The notes under the pieces were generated by a model, which was not told where the DNA came from, made no database searches, and saw nothing but the letters and a program-made list of their open reading frames with translations. Both the position numbers and the translations under genes were made by a program. DNA of 64,000 nt. Source: Stromatinia cepivora. Lineage: Eukaryota > Ascomycota > Leotiomycetes > Helotiales > Sclerotiniaceae. The DNA lies in NCBI GenBank assembly GCA_014898415.1, contig RCTD01000012.1, positions 310,001-374,000 of the forward strand. The letters are read 5' to 3'. This document shows positions 35,482 to 48,148 of this stretch, one piece after another. The stretch's first letter is position 1. Each line of letters begins with the position of its first letter.

Positions 35482-35790
35482 TATTACAGGATAGTATGAT
35501 TATATAGCACTTTTAGAGATCATTGAATAGGTGATATATATGATTGGTAGAATAAAAGAATTGAATAACTTGTTTTTGATTATATGAATCAAGAACTATA
35601 TATATAGAACAAATAAATGGTTATCTAACTGATATACACCTTAATTAGACTAGATCTTTGTTTATTAGTATATCAGGATCATTTTATCAATTGGTGGATT
35701 GGTAAGGGCTAGTAGATTCTTCATTCCGATTGGAAAGCATACGCTTTGATCCTTCATAAGATACAGGGGATTGCGGGGCTTTCCGTGACA
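35482..35790 (-). repeat. 5' LTR of Copia-2 element H
   Basis: 309 bp, TATTACAGGATAG...GGCTTTCCGTGACA, followed on the right by the ATTAA duplication. Confidence 0.9.
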
Positions 35791-36654
35791 ATTAAGTCTT
35801 TGATAAAATGATAATTGATATTTATATATTTGGATTGTTTATATAAATGTAGATTCTTGATTAAAACTAAAGTATTTTAATTATTATTAAGTATTTGAAT
35901 TGTATTTCTATTCTTTTTAATATAATTTGATTTGAATAAATCTTTGAATATTTATATAATCCATCTCTTTTGTTTGATGAATATTGTTATTGTAATATAT
36001 TCTGATTCTATATTAGAGATAGCTACAGACATTTGTTTTTTGTTAATCCATAATATAGGGCCTTTATAGAATATCACAACTTTTTTTGAAACACTTTTCT
36101 GATTATATTTGTTATTAGCTTAATCTGTATTTGTATATATCTTTATTATATTGTTAAATATATTGTATTCTTTGTAGATATCAGATTGTATTTTCTTTAA
36201 TCCGAATCATAATTTTTGTTTGATTGTTGATTATAAATATTATATCAGATTCTTTAAAGTTATAATATGATGTTTTATTAGTTTTGTTATAAATTGTGAA
36301 AATCTTTCAATTGAGAATGCTATATTTGGTTGAATATATATTATTGGATGAATTATATTTTCTATTTGTTATTAATATTTATTTATATTTATTAGTTTAT
36401 TATTATTGGTTGTTGGTTGAAGATAGGTATAATTCATTATTAATAGTTTCTTAGTTTGATATTGTTTATATATAATATTGTATTTGATTAGTATAACATT
36501 GAGATATTCTTTTTAATTTATAATTAATGTATATACTTTTCTATTACGAATAATTCTAATATTTAGGATTTTATTAATTTCTTTTAGATTCTTGATATTA
36601 AAACGGGTTGATAGCTTTTCATCGAATTAAGTAATTTGTAATGATATATATGAT

Positions 36655-37049
36655 ACAATAACGATATTATCGATATATACTAGTAATATTATATTATGGT
36701 CTTTGGATATATACAAATATAGATCTACCAAACTTTATACAAAGTTTATATCTAAAAGCTCTTTCTTTAATAATAAACTTTAATCCCTTTTAGTTTGTTT
36801 CAAATCATATAGATTTTGTAAAGCTTGTAGTATATATCCCTTTTCGATTTTGATATTTTGGGATGGTTCGAGGTAGATCTCTTTCTTTAAGTGTGATTCA
36901 ATAAAGACATTTTTGATATCGAAATATAAGTATTCCAAATTTTCCTTTGTAACAATAATTAGAAATAATTTGAATATATTTAGCTTTATTATTGACATAA
37001 ATATTTTATTATAATCTTTTTTTAGTATTTGATTAAATCCTCGAACCAT
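36655..37049 (-). pseudogene. Copia-1 copy D reverse transcriptase core
   Basis: The open stretch 36780-37049 includes FNQILKKDYNKIFMSIIKLN and then LEYLYFDIKNVFIESHLKKE (RT palm, first catalytic Asp in FDIKNVF). It ends NLYDLKQTKRD, the Copia YGLKQ-x-x-R-x-W motif with Trp now a stop. The active site a little downstream (about 36665-36680) reads YIDN; its second Asp is lost by G to A. The domain is therefore catalytically dead as well as interrupted. Confidence 0.75.
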
Positions 37050-39512
37050 TAATTTTGCTTTGAATTGTTTTATTTTGTTATTTTTGATCTTAATTATAAA
37101 TATTTATTTCATTGAAATTAAATTATTTCTTTTAAAGAATATATATTCTTTCCAAATATTATTTTGAATCAAAGATATAATTTCCTTTTAGATAACTTTC
37201 TTTCATTTTTCAGAATATTCTCGATCCGATATTGTTTCCTTATAATTTCTTGATATTTTGATTCCCAAAACTTTTTCAATTAAATATACTACATTTTCTG
37301 TATTGTTTATATCTATCAATGAAATTATGAAATCTAAAACGATCTTATCTTTGATATAAAGATTTATTTTATAAATAATTGGGATTGTAATTATAACATA
37401 TTCTACATTTTCTTGAGTTTTGACCTATATAGATATTATAATCAATATTTTTATAATCTTATTTTCCTGTTTTTTTTCAGAATTTTGTTTTATATTTTTT
37501 TTCTGTTTTCGTATTAGATATCTTGGGGGTTCATTTTCAAAGTTTATTGTATTCTTTTATTCAATTTCAAATGATTATGGATTTACTTTGTTTTTTAATT
37601 CTACTAAAATAAATTTATCAATAAAATTTAAGATAATTTTAAATTTTGCTTTCGGTATAGATTCAGGGTTTATAAAAATTGATTTTTGGATTGGAATCTT
37701 TAGAATGATGGATTCGATATTTGAAATATCTTTGGAAGAAGATTCTTGATTTGTCTTTTAGATATTGCCATTTTTATCTTTATTGTATATTGATATTGAT
37801 ATATTTAATTTATCTAATTTCAATTCGATAATTAGAATACTTGATATAATCATTGAATTCAGTATAATATCTATTAAAGAGAATATTTGGAACAAAGATA
37901 ATACAAATATCGCGTTTGGTATTGAAAATGGAAAAGGTATTTTATTTATTATCAATTTATTACAAGATCTTCGATTTAATTTTATATTTTTTGTTCCTTA
38001 TAAATTTGATTTATAATTTCTTAATTTAAAATCCAAATCTTTTTTTTGATAAGATTCATTTATAATTATTTTACTTGATCGAAATATATAATCTAATTTT
38101 GGAAAATATATTTTGATATATTTATTTATAACTTTTAAATATCTTAAGAATATATTAATTTTCGAAGTATCTTGTAATTTATTATATCTTTATTCTTTCA
38201 GAATAATTTTGGAATTGATATAAATATAACATTTGCTCCCTTAGATTTTATATATCTCTATATTTAATATTATACCTATAAAAGCTTTTATAAGAAATCA
38301 ATCTATTCCATTTATATCAAAATCAATATTAATATAATTCCTAATATAAATATCGTACTTTATAATTTTATTCTAAAACTTTAATAATAATCCAGCTTCT
38401 TTTAGTATTACTTTTATATCTGTTTTTACAATCTTTATATTCTATTTTGCAGATTTGTTTTGATATAAAAAAACAATTATTATAATTTCGAATTATATAT
38501 CTAATAATCATTCATGAATAATTTATAGGAGTTCCAATGTATTATCAATTTTGATTACAATGATCTTTTCTTTAATAACTAATTCCATTTCCTTTTTCCA
38601 AGTTTTTAATATTTGAATTATATCGTCTTTTTGTTTAAATAATATAATCCAATTTACTTTTGTACAATTATCGATAATCAATATAAAATAACGATTCCTT
38701 CGAATCGATTTTGGAAATAATCCTGTAATATCGAAATATATAAATTCGAATCTCTTTGATTTATACAGACTTAATTACTTCAGAATACGATTAATCATTT
38801 TGATAAGTATATACACTTCGCAAATATTTAATTCAATTGGGATTTTTATTAATTTGATTATATTGAATACTTTATATAGATTCTTGATCTTATTTGAATC
38901 TAGATGATTGAATCTTCAATATTATAATAGGTATCTTTTTTTCTTCTTAAATATTAATTTGTTATTGATATTTTTGATACTATCGATTATTTCTAAAGAA
39001 AAACCTTTTTTTTGATTATTTTGATATATATTCGAATAAAGAGTTGTATCCTTGTATTCTTTGATTATATATAAAACCATGTATATTCCGTTTTCTATTC
39101 TAATACGGATGATTTTCTTATTATCCTTTTTGAAATATATATGATGAAAGTTGAATTCCCTTTGTAGTTCTGTTTTGTAGATCCTTTTTCCTGATAACAA
39201 GTTTACTTTTAATTCTAATATATATAATATATTTGAAAGTAGCATTTTAGAATCATCTTCGTATATTATATTCATTAAACCCCAATAACGATAATATATC
39301 ATTCCTTTATCAACCTTTATTCTTTATTTGATAATAGGGTTTATTGATCTGAATAATAAAGATTGATCAGATATATATAAAGAAACATCTATATTAATAT
39401 ACCATTTGTTAAAGGAAACTTTATTAATGATCTTTTTTGTCAAATTATAATCTTCCTTTATTATATCCTTAGTATCAGAATCTGATTCAGAGATATTATT
39501 AACAAAGTATAT

Positions 39513-39731
39513 TTAATCTTTTTTGTTGAAATAGATCTTCTTTGGATTCGATAATCTTTTTTTCTTTTGATAACAAAAGTAATTATAAAGGAGTTTATTA
39601 ATTCGTATTAAATATAAACAGTTTCGTATATAATAATCTTCTCTTTGATATAAATCACAAATATTATTTGGAATTTCGAAATCTGATTCTTGGTATCGAA
39701 AAGTATATCTAAATCTTTTTACAATTTGCAT
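39513..39731 (-). pseudogene. Copia-1 copy D gag with altered zinc knuckle
   Basis: A 72-codon open stretch: RYTFRYQESDFEIPNNICDL, then YQREDYYIRNC. The spacing of a CCHC knuckle is kept, but Cys2 and His are Tyr, as in copy B. The same two positions are hit independently in B and D. Confidence 0.7.
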
Positions 39732-40780
39732 TTGCTTTGATTCATTTTTAAAACAAAGTTCCTTAATCTATAAATACTTGATCTTATTATCGATACTAAA
39801 ATTAATTTGAATATCCAATATATTCATTATTTTTTGATAATCGATTGAAAGATTACATATTAAAACCAAAAACAAAACAATATCTTGATATACTGATCAA
39901 CAATTTTCATTTATAGTCTTTAATTTCCTTCTATATTTTTTCAATTTATCCTAAGTTTCGATAATGATTATATTGAGATAAATATCGAATTGGAATTTGA
40001 AGTTCTGGATTATCGTTATATATATATTGATTGTGATTATATTGACTTTAATATATTTTGATTTAAAGTATTTTTAAAGTATATATACTATTGAATATTC
40101 ATTGATAAAGGTTTTATTATTATCATTGAATATTATACAAATATATAATAATATATTCGCTTTGTTCTTTAAATATTCCGATTTCAATTCGATATTGTAA
40201 TATACACGATTATTGATTTTGTAAACAAATACTATATTGGATTCTATAATCTATATATATTCGTTTAATATTTGATTAATTATATAAAACTATTCTTTCC
40301 CTTTCAATTATATCTTCGTTTATCTGAATTATTGTTTATAATTGTTTTGATCGAATTTCGAAGAGTTGTTTGATTTCGATATTATAAAGGTTTCTTATTG
40401 TTTGATAAATATCGAAAATAGTTTTCAGATTTTTAAAATAATTTTAAAAAGTATACAACAAATAAATTCAGGATAATAAAGAAATATAAAAATAAAACAA
40501 TAAGAAAATTCATAAAATCATATTATAATATATTTTCTTGTAATTATACGAACTTGCTTTTCGCCTTTACTATAATTCTATATCGGCATTGTACAGATTG
40601 CTCTTCGCTTTGGCATATAATATTGTAAATTATAAGCTGTATTATCGTATTTCAATTCTACTTCGATAATATTATATAAAAACTCTGATTTTCACTTTAT
40701 TTCATCCTTATTAGTTATACTAATCCTTTCTTGATTTGCTTTATTTTCTAATCATTATTGTATAACTGGATCTCATAACC

Positions 40781-40946
40781 TATTAACTTTTGATATAGAA
40801 AATAATAATATTATTGATTATATAAATTGAACTAAGGATCTATAATTCTAATAAAAGTAGAATTGAGGTTATCCCCAAATATGGTCTGTACATCATTGTG
40901 ATCACATGACCTCAATTCTAATCCTATGATGGCCTCATTTCCAACA
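40781..40946 (-). repeat. 5' LTR of Copia-1 copy D
   Basis: 166 bp, TATTAACTTTTGATATAG...CATTTCCAACA. On its left is the antisense primer-binding site GGATCTCATAACC. Confidence 0.9.
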
Positions 40947-42592
40947 CATTCCCTTATTAATCTTTATCCTTTGTTTGATAATAAAATCTATTAATCTGAA
41001 TAATAAAAGTTGATCAGATATATATAAGAAATATCTATATCGGTATATTATTTACTAAAAGAAGCTTTACTAATGATCTCCTTTATCAAATTGTAATCTT
41101 TCTTTATTATATCCTTAATATCGAAATCTGATTCAAAGATATTATTAACAGAATATATTTGATCTTTTTTGTTGAAATAAATCTTCTTCGGATTCGGTGA
41201 TCCCTTTCTTTTTTGATAATGAAGATAATTATAAAGGAATTTGTTGATTTGTATTAAATACAAATAGTTTCATATATAATGATCTTTCTTTTGATACAGA
41301 TCGCAAGTATTATTTGGGGTTTCGAAATCTGATTCTTAATATCGAAAAGTATATCTAGATCCTTTCACAATTTATATTCATTCTGATCCATTTTTAAAAC
41401 GAAATTCTTTAATCTACAAATACTTAATCTTATCATCGATATTAAAACTGATTTGGATATCCAATATATTCATTATTTCTTAATAATCGATTGAAAGATT
41501 ATATATTAAAACTAAGAATAAAATAATATCTTGATATATTAATCGACAGCTTTTGTTTATAATCTTTAATTTCCTTTTATATTCTTTCAATTTATCCCAA
41601 ACTTTGATAATAATTATATCGAGATAAATATCAGATTGAAATTTGAAGTTCTGGATTATCGTTATATACATATTGATTATAATTATATTGACTTTAATAT
41701 ATTTTGATTTAAAGTATCTTCAAAATATATATATTATTGAATATTCATCGATAAGGATTTCATTATTATCATTGAGTATTATACAAATATACAATAATAT
41801 ATTCACTTCGTCTTTTAAATATTCCAATTTCAATTCGATATTGTAATATATATGATCATTGATTTCATAGGTAAATACTATATTGGGTTCTACAATCTAT
41901 ATATATTCATTTAATGTTTGATCAATTGTATAAAACCATTCTTTCTTTTTCAATTATATCTTCGTTTATCTGAATTATCGTTTATAATTGTTTTAATCAA
42001 GTTTCGAAAAGTTATTTGATTCTGATATTATAAAGGTTTTTTATTGTTTAATAAATATCAAAGATAATCTTCAAATTTTTAAAACGATTTTAAAAAATAT
42101 ATAGTAAATAGGTTCAGGATAATAAAGAAATATAAAAATAAAACAATAAGAAAATTTATAAAATCGTATTGTAATATATTTTCTTATAATTATACAAACT
42201 TGCTTTTTATTTCTATTATAATTCTGTATCGGTATTATACAGACTGCTTTCTATTCTGATCTGTAATATTATAAGTTATAAGTTATATTGTTATATTTCA
42301 ACTCTGTTTCGATGATATTATATAAAAACTTTGATTTTCATTTTGTTTTATCTTTATTAACTATACTAATCCTTTTTCGATTTGCTTTGCTTTTTAATCA
42401 CTATTATACAACCGGATCTCATAATCTATTAACTTTTGGTATAGGAAATAATAGTATTGTTGATTATGTAAATTGAATTAAGGATCTATATTTCTAGTAG
42501 AAATAGAATTGAGGTTATCCCCAAATATGGTCTGTGCACCATTATAATCACATAACCTCAATTCTAATCCTATGATGGCCTCATTTCCAACA
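40947..42592 (-). mobile_element. Copia-1 copy E: protease to 5' LTR, antisense
   Basis: It starts abruptly in the region between protease and integrase (CATTCCCTTATTAATC, equivalent to copy D near 39300). It runs antisense through gag to a full 5' LTR at 42427-42592. The gag knuckle reads C-x2-Y-x4-H-x4-Y, keeping the His that B and D lost. Copy D's LTR forms its left border and Copia-2 copy G its right border, so E seems to have inserted into G. Primer site at 42410-42426 is the least mutated of the family. Confidence 0.85.
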
Positions 42593-42604
42593 ATATATAT
42601 ATTA

Positions 42605-43380
42605 AAAAGATTGCTAAGAAATTCAAAGCAACAAATAAGACAGCAAACATATCACTCCCGATAATAATATTTCAGAAAAATCAAGGTCAAGTTTCTATAT
42701 ATATTATAAAAATATATCAAGAAAAAATAGATTCAATATTATATACTACAATCACTATAAAAGCGGATATATCATTCATTACTTTGCAATTGAATCATTA
42801 TTTAATCAACTCATTTAATGATTATATAAAAACTATCGATCACTATTTACAATATCTATGGAATACAAGGTATCTCACAATTCAATATAACAATGATCAA
42901 ATATTACAACTTTTTGTTTTTTCAGATATTTCTTTTGTAGATAATCCAGATATTTATTGATCATTTTAAAAGTATATTTTATCCTTTTTCGATGATTTAA
43001 TTATATAAAAAATATCCAAACAAAATATTATAATTATCTCAATTATTGAAACAAAGTTTTTCAGAATTGAATATATATCAAAAGAAACTATAATAATCTT
43101 ATATTTTTTAAAAAAGATTGATTTAATAATAAAAGAGCTTATAATAATCTTTTATAATAATCAGTAAACAATCAGATTGATAATTGATAAGAACGAACAG
43201 ATTATTATAAAACTATATCATATCGATATTCAAAATATATAATTATATTAAAAATATTCAAAAAGGAATTTTTATATAATTTATCTATCAACTATTGATA
43301 TAACTACTGATGGGCTTATTAAAAACCTTACAAAACAAAAGTTCGAATATTTCCGATCTCTCTTCAATCTACAAAATATA
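42605..43380 (+). pseudogene. Copia-2 copy G RT end and RNase H
   Basis: Readable + strand: AIDHxLQYLWNTRYL-like block (TIDHYLQYLWNTRYLTIQYN), FSDISFVDNPDIY, then SIIETKFFRIEYISKETI (usual TTEAELLAIEYTSKE). The tail is ITTDGLIKNLTKQKFEYFRSLFNL. It has few frameshifts but stops at Trp/Gln positions. The end overlaps the antisense ORF end (43369), as in element H. Confidence 0.75.
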
Positions 43381-44470
43381 AGCAACAGGATTATAAAGCT
43401 TAAATAACGATAATCTAGAACTTAAATAATGATAATCATAAAACTTAAATAACGACAATTTGAAGCTCGTAATTTTTCCTTTTAATATAAATAGAATGAA
43501 TTCTATTTGATATCCCAAACCATTATATTTTTCCATAACATACTCTAATTCGTGTATTCCATATTTATTAAAAAACAAAAAACAATTAAGGCCAATTATT
43601 TCTCCGTTTTTCATTTTTCTATCCTTGAAGAAGAATAAGTTTTTTTCTAAATTCAATAGTTTGAAATTCAAATAAAAGAGTCTTTGGATTATTCATAACA
43701 ATTAAGGAATAAAGAACAATTGAAATAACCAAAGTTATTAATATTATTAATATTATAAAAACCAAAAGATTATCCCTTTTTTTCTTTTTTTTAAAATACA
43801 CTATTCATTCTTTTCTCCTTTTCTTTTTTATTATTCTTTCTTTCTCATTTTTATTATCATTTTTCGAAATCACAATGTACTTTTTTTATTTGGTTTTTTA
43901 AAGATTTCAATGAATAATACAATGAGGAGAAAAAGAACAATAATATAAAAACGAAAAAACAATTTCTCTTTTCTTTTCGATCTCTAATATCACTTTTATT
44001 ATAATTCTATATTTTTATTTAGATTATATAATTAACGATTAGTATATTATAAAGATAGAAGATGAACAAAGAATTTATTTTCGAATTTTGCCGATAAATA
44101 ATAATATAGTAATCTGCTAAAAAATAAAGAAAAGCCGGCAAGGGAGTATACGAATAAATACCATAATTCTAATATCGACGATTATTTGGTTTAGAAAAAT
44201 CAACAAAGTATTCGCCATAGAAATTATATCTTTCAACAATCAACGACTTTATATATCGAATATATAAATAATCGTTCCTTTCCCTACAACTCCTTTCATC
44301 TTTTATTTTGACTGAAAAACTAGTAATTTTCGACAACCTTTTTTCTCTCTTTTTTTTTATCTAATTTATTATCCGAAAAACCCGATATTGAAGAATCAAA
44401 TAGATCATCATTATTAGATAAAGAAACTCTCCCTCTTTTCTTTTCTTTATCAAACAATTTTTGCTTCGAT
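43369..44470 (-). pseudogene. Antisense ORF region of Copia-2 copy G
   Basis: The counterpart of 28713-29755 in element H. The open stretch 43369-43671 (NFKLLNLEKNLFFFKDRKMK, NGEIIGLNCFLFF) matches the H peptide ending at 29755. The stretch 43619-43801 carries the same hydrophobic segment. Further right the frame corresponding to the 199-codon ORF is present (FSDNKLDKKKERKK) but frameshifted and stopped. A 30-bp duplication near 43400-43460 lengthens the end of the last ORF. Confidence 0.5.
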
Positions 44471-45004
44471 AATTACAATTATAGAATTAATAAAACCTTT
44501 TAATTATACAATAAAATTCAAAAATAAAATCTATCTCCAAATTATTATTTGAATTTATAATAGACAATTGATTACAACGAATAATAGTTCTTTCGATAAA
44601 AGAAAATGGTTTCTGAAATAGATGATTGTATATCATTCTAGGAGCAGATTTAATTAAGCTATATTCCCAAAAATCAATATCTTAATTCATTATCTGTACT
44701 AAATTTATTAATTCTTTTTACTCGATTTATTGATCCCTCAAAGAAGTATTAGAATCTTTTTTCACATTCGATTCTTTCAAAGTTTTTTTTTCAATCGTTA
44801 TTTGTTTAATATAATTGAGATTTATTTATTTAACCTTTTTAAACCCTAAAATCTTAAATATAATAATAATCAATAAAAATTTGATTAAAATAAAAACGAA
44901 AATGCAAAAAAAGAATCTATATATCTTTAAAAATTCATTCATTTTATTTCACTATTATAATCAATATATTATAGTTTAGCAATTATATACATTCTCAATT
45001 GCTA

Positions 45005-46383
45005 CAGTACTAGTCAACTTATATTACCCCATAATCTAATTTCAGTTTTTTTATATATTCAATATCTCCCTTTCAATTTAATTATAAAATCAACCATTAA
45101 TTATTATAATCTAAAATTTGAACATATTGAAGTTCTATATCTATACTATTCCCCAAAAAAAATTCAAATCCTTATCGCTTCACAATTAATCAATATTTTG
45201 TATGCCAGCCTTTTGCCGCGATATAGGCTTCAATTCTATCAAGTATACTCGCTTCTAATTTATCGAATAATTCTTGATCTAATGTATTCCAAATTGTTTG
45301 TAAACAATTCTTTAATTTCTGTTTAATATATTCCGATTTACTTTTGTCAATTATAATATTAGGAAATATCTTATATAATTTCACTTTTAAAATCTATCAA
45401 ATATATTCAATAGAATTAAGATTAGAAGAATAAGAAAATCAATCCTTCAATATTGGAATCCCTTTCTTTTAAAACCAATCCTATATTTTGTAGATATAAT
45501 GAATAGAAGCATTATTCTGTATAAATTCATATCCTGGATTCAATCTTTCAAAAGCAAAGCCTATTTCAGTATCGAGGACTTCGAGATATAAATTGATATT
45601 ATATCTATATTTCTTATTCTCAAAATCTTTATTCATTATATATAAATTGCTTTTCCCAAAATCCCAAAAGCCTTTCTAGATTATAATCTTTATATTTTTA
45701 TTTGTATTATATGTTTGAATCATTCTAGATTTCCATTTCTGAGCGGAAGTGTGGAAGCATTATTCTTCTCTTTTACTCTGCCCCTGTTTTATAGAATATT
45801 CGTTGTTTTATACAACTAATCCCTATTCCTCTATTGTCAACTCCCTATATGCTAAGCATCATACAAGTTGTTTGAGCGTATATGCCTGGGTAAGTTCCGG
45901 TTGCTTTTTATACTTCCAATTGATGATTTTATAGGCCTTCAAAATCTTTTTAATAGTAAAGGTACTATATTTAAGGTTTATAATTGTTTTTGTTTGTGTA
46001 TAAGTTGATTTTGGATATAATCGAATGTATCGAATTAATATATGTTTTTCTCTTTTTGTATAAAATCTAGTTTAAGGAATACAAAATAGATTTATTCTTT
46101 TATTATATAATATATCTTATTGTAAAGTATAATGAATAGTTTGTGTTTCGAAATTGAGATCAATTGTAATACGATAAAGATTAAAGTTATTGGAAACTTT
46201 GTCAATAATTTTGTTATATAAATATAGAGTAAAATGCTTAAAAGCTAGCTCTTTTTCAATATTCAAGGTTTTGAGAATATATTGTGGTATTATTGATGAA
46301 TAAATAATAAAGAGAGTTGAAATTCAATTCGCGAAATTTACGCGTTTTTAAGGTTTTGGGGTAATATAAGTGCACGGTTACTG
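45005..46383 (-). mobile_element. Tc1/mariner element T1 (1379 bp, TA duplication)
   Basis: The ends CAGTACTAGTCAACTTATAT and CAGTAACCGTGCACTTATAT (inverted, about 21 of 26 match) are flanked by TA (45003-45004, 46384-46385). The empty site is present in element H near 28160, so the insertion is exact. The minus-strand transposase is riddled with stops. Three Asp motifs have become Asn: NNEYSI near the first catalytic Asp, IQNNASIHY at the second, and SSNLNSIEYI for the SPDLNPIE block (the Glu is retained). The C-terminus EAYIAAKGWHTKY (45190-45384) is typical of fungal Tc1/IS630-type transposases. Host: Copia-2 copy G. Confidence 0.87.
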
Positions 46384-46688
46384 TACATTGCAGGATCAAT
46401 TATTCATTTATATTCTTCCAACAAAAAACTTTCTTTTTATTATTCAAAATCTTGATTTCGAAGAATATTGTAGATAACAAATCGAAAACCAAAAGAAATT
46501 TGTGATTTATATATAATCAAATTCTTCTCTATTCCAAAAATACCAAAATCATTTTAGGTTTATATATTATATTATTCCTTTATTGATATATGTTTATAAT
46601 CGTTTTGCATATTTATTTATGAATTATATAAATTGTCATTTTCTATACCTTTCTATTTATTTCAGATCATCTTTCGATCTGGGGAATG

Positions 46689-46997
46689 TATTACAAAAAA
46701 CCCTGTAATCCCCTATATCTTATAAAGGATCAAAGCATATACTTTCCAATCAAAATAAAGGATTTATTAGCTTTTATTAATCTATCAATTAATAAAATGA
46801 TTCTGATATCCTAATAAACAAAGATCTAATTTAATTAAAATATATATCGATTAAATAATCACTCATTTGTTCTATATATACAGCTCTTGATTCATATAAT
46901 CAAAAGCAAATCATTCAATTCTTTTACTCTACCAATCATGTGTACCATCTATTCCCCGATCCCTGAAAGTGCTCTGTAATCATACTATCCCGTGATA
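46689..46997 (+). repeat. 3' LTR of Copia-2 copy G
   Basis: 309 bp, TATTACAAAAAACCC...TATCCCGTGATA, same length as both LTRs of element H. The X1 tandem repeat resumes directly after it. Confidence 0.9.
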
Positions 46998-47762
46998 CTT
47001 TGAGAAGTACAATGAACGGATTTATATATGATAATGATGAAGTCTTTGATGCTATCTTTGAGGAATACAATGAGCGGATTTATATATGATAATGATGATA
47101 ATGAAACCTTTAATATTATCTTTGAGGAGTATAATGAACGGATTTATATATAATGATAATGAAATCTTTGATATTATTTTTGAGGAGTATAATAAATGAA
47201 TTCATATACAATACTAACCGCATTTCTATTTCAAATAGAACTCTAACGGAATACTTGAAGTTTTTTCTCTTTAATAGAATATTAGATTTTTTTCAAAAGA
47301 AGGAGTGAAGTTAATCTTTATATAATTTTAAAGGATCATTGATGAAAACTGATTGCAAATAGTTGGATCTATATCGGAAAGTTAGTATATTAATTGAAGA
47401 CGAAATAGTATTTATATTAAAGTCATTATTTTTTGATACAAATTTGAATCGATGTATTGATGGATATAATATATTTATGTTTTAAGTTTCAAAAGAAAAA
47501 GCAAGTTGAAAATTCTTTTCTTTTTATTATTTACCGAACCTATAGGATCATTGAAATCGACAAAAATGTCGATCCAAAAAGGGAAGCATCAATATCCCCT
47601 ATTTATTGCATCGAAAGTATATCGAATTCGAAATCAATACCCCCTATTTATTATATCGAAAGTATATCGAACCCGAAATCAATACCCCCTACCCGTTGCA
47701 TCGAAAGCATACCGAATCCGAATCAAAAGTATATCGAATCAAAATCGAAAGTATACCGAATC

Positions 47763-47858
47763 CGAATCGAAAGCATACCGAATCGAAAGCATACCGAATC
47801 GAAAGCATACCGAATCGAAAGCATACCGAATCGAAAGCATACCGAATCGAAAGCATGC
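47763..47858 (+). repeat. 16-bp minisatellite, six units
   Basis: The unit CGAATCGAAAGCATAC is repeated six times, the last with one change, preceded by looser units from about 47600. Because 16 is not a multiple of 3, one peptide cycle (SIPNRKHTESKAYRIE) appears in all three + frames, and none has a stop. This makes three overlapping ORFs (47457-47909, 47506-47952, 47606-47926). Confidence 0.93.
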
Positions 47859-48148
47859 CTATCGAAATCGTATCGAAATCATACCGAAATCGTACCGAAA
47901 TCGAATTGAAAGTGGATCGAAAATGAATATATATATAGGGGTTTTTAAATGATATTGAAGAGTTTTCAAAGAAATGAAAATGCTGAACTTCATAAAATGA
48001 AGATGTAAGCATTATAATTTCATTATTAGAGGAATTATTATGGATTTAATCATTGTATAAAGTTCTCCATTGGAGTTTCAGCTCGGCCGACTATTATAGA
48101 GTTAGGAATGAAGGAATTGAAGAGTTGAAAGGGTTTCGATGGATCTAC

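Larger units (their letters stand above)
27553..35790 (-). mobile_element. Complete Copia-2 element H (8238 bp, ATTAA target duplication)
   Basis: 309-bp LTRs at 27553-27861 and 35482-35790, with exact ATTAA repeats outside (27548-27552 and 35791-35795). The pol strand is minus: primer-binding site at 35464-35480, gag about 35300-34030, protease near 33964-33668, integrase, linker (31889-32251), RT, and RNase H ending at 29751. Between pol and the 3' LTR lies about 1.9 kb with ORFs on the opposite strand. The ends (TGTCAC...GTGACA, partly mutated) are symmetrical, so orientation comes from the pol motifs. The gag, pol and antisense frames are all interrupted by stops. The host element is Copia-1 copy D. 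Confidence 0.88.
27226..40946 (-). mobile_element. Copia-1 copy D, split by a Copia-2 insertion
   Basis: Minus-strand element with 3' LTR 27226-27391 on the left and 5' LTR 40781-40946 on the right (each 166 bp). The interior 27392-27552 holds the purine tract and the region just upstream of the 3' LTR. It continues after the 8.2-kb Copia-2 insertion at 35791 with RNase H, RT, linker, integrase, protease and gag. The inner joins fit copies A-C exactly. The RT active site reads YIDN instead of YIDD. The flanks do not match (AAATG left, CATTC right), and different elements (F and E) lie on the two sides. The present structure is therefore not a simple single insertion. Confidence 0.87.
42593..46997 (+). 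mobile_element. Copia-2 copy G, 5' truncated, with a Tc1/mariner insertion
   Basis: Plus-strand copy from late RT (KIDSILYTTITIKADISFIT) through RNase H, the antisense ORF region and the 3' LTR (46689-46997). It matches element H in the same order. A 1379-bp Tc1/mariner element sits in the segment between the antisense ORFs and the LTR. G itself interrupts the first tandem-repeat unit of segment X1. The 5' half is missing beyond copy E. Confidence 0.87.

Noticed and set aside
47600..47860. Regularly spaced repeats, considered as a CRISPR array
   Set aside because: The units are contiguous 16-bp tandem repeats without spacers, in a eukaryotic setting.
47689..48012. 107-codon antisense ORF over the 16-bp minisatellite
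   Set aside because: It is open only because the repeat has no stop in that direction either.
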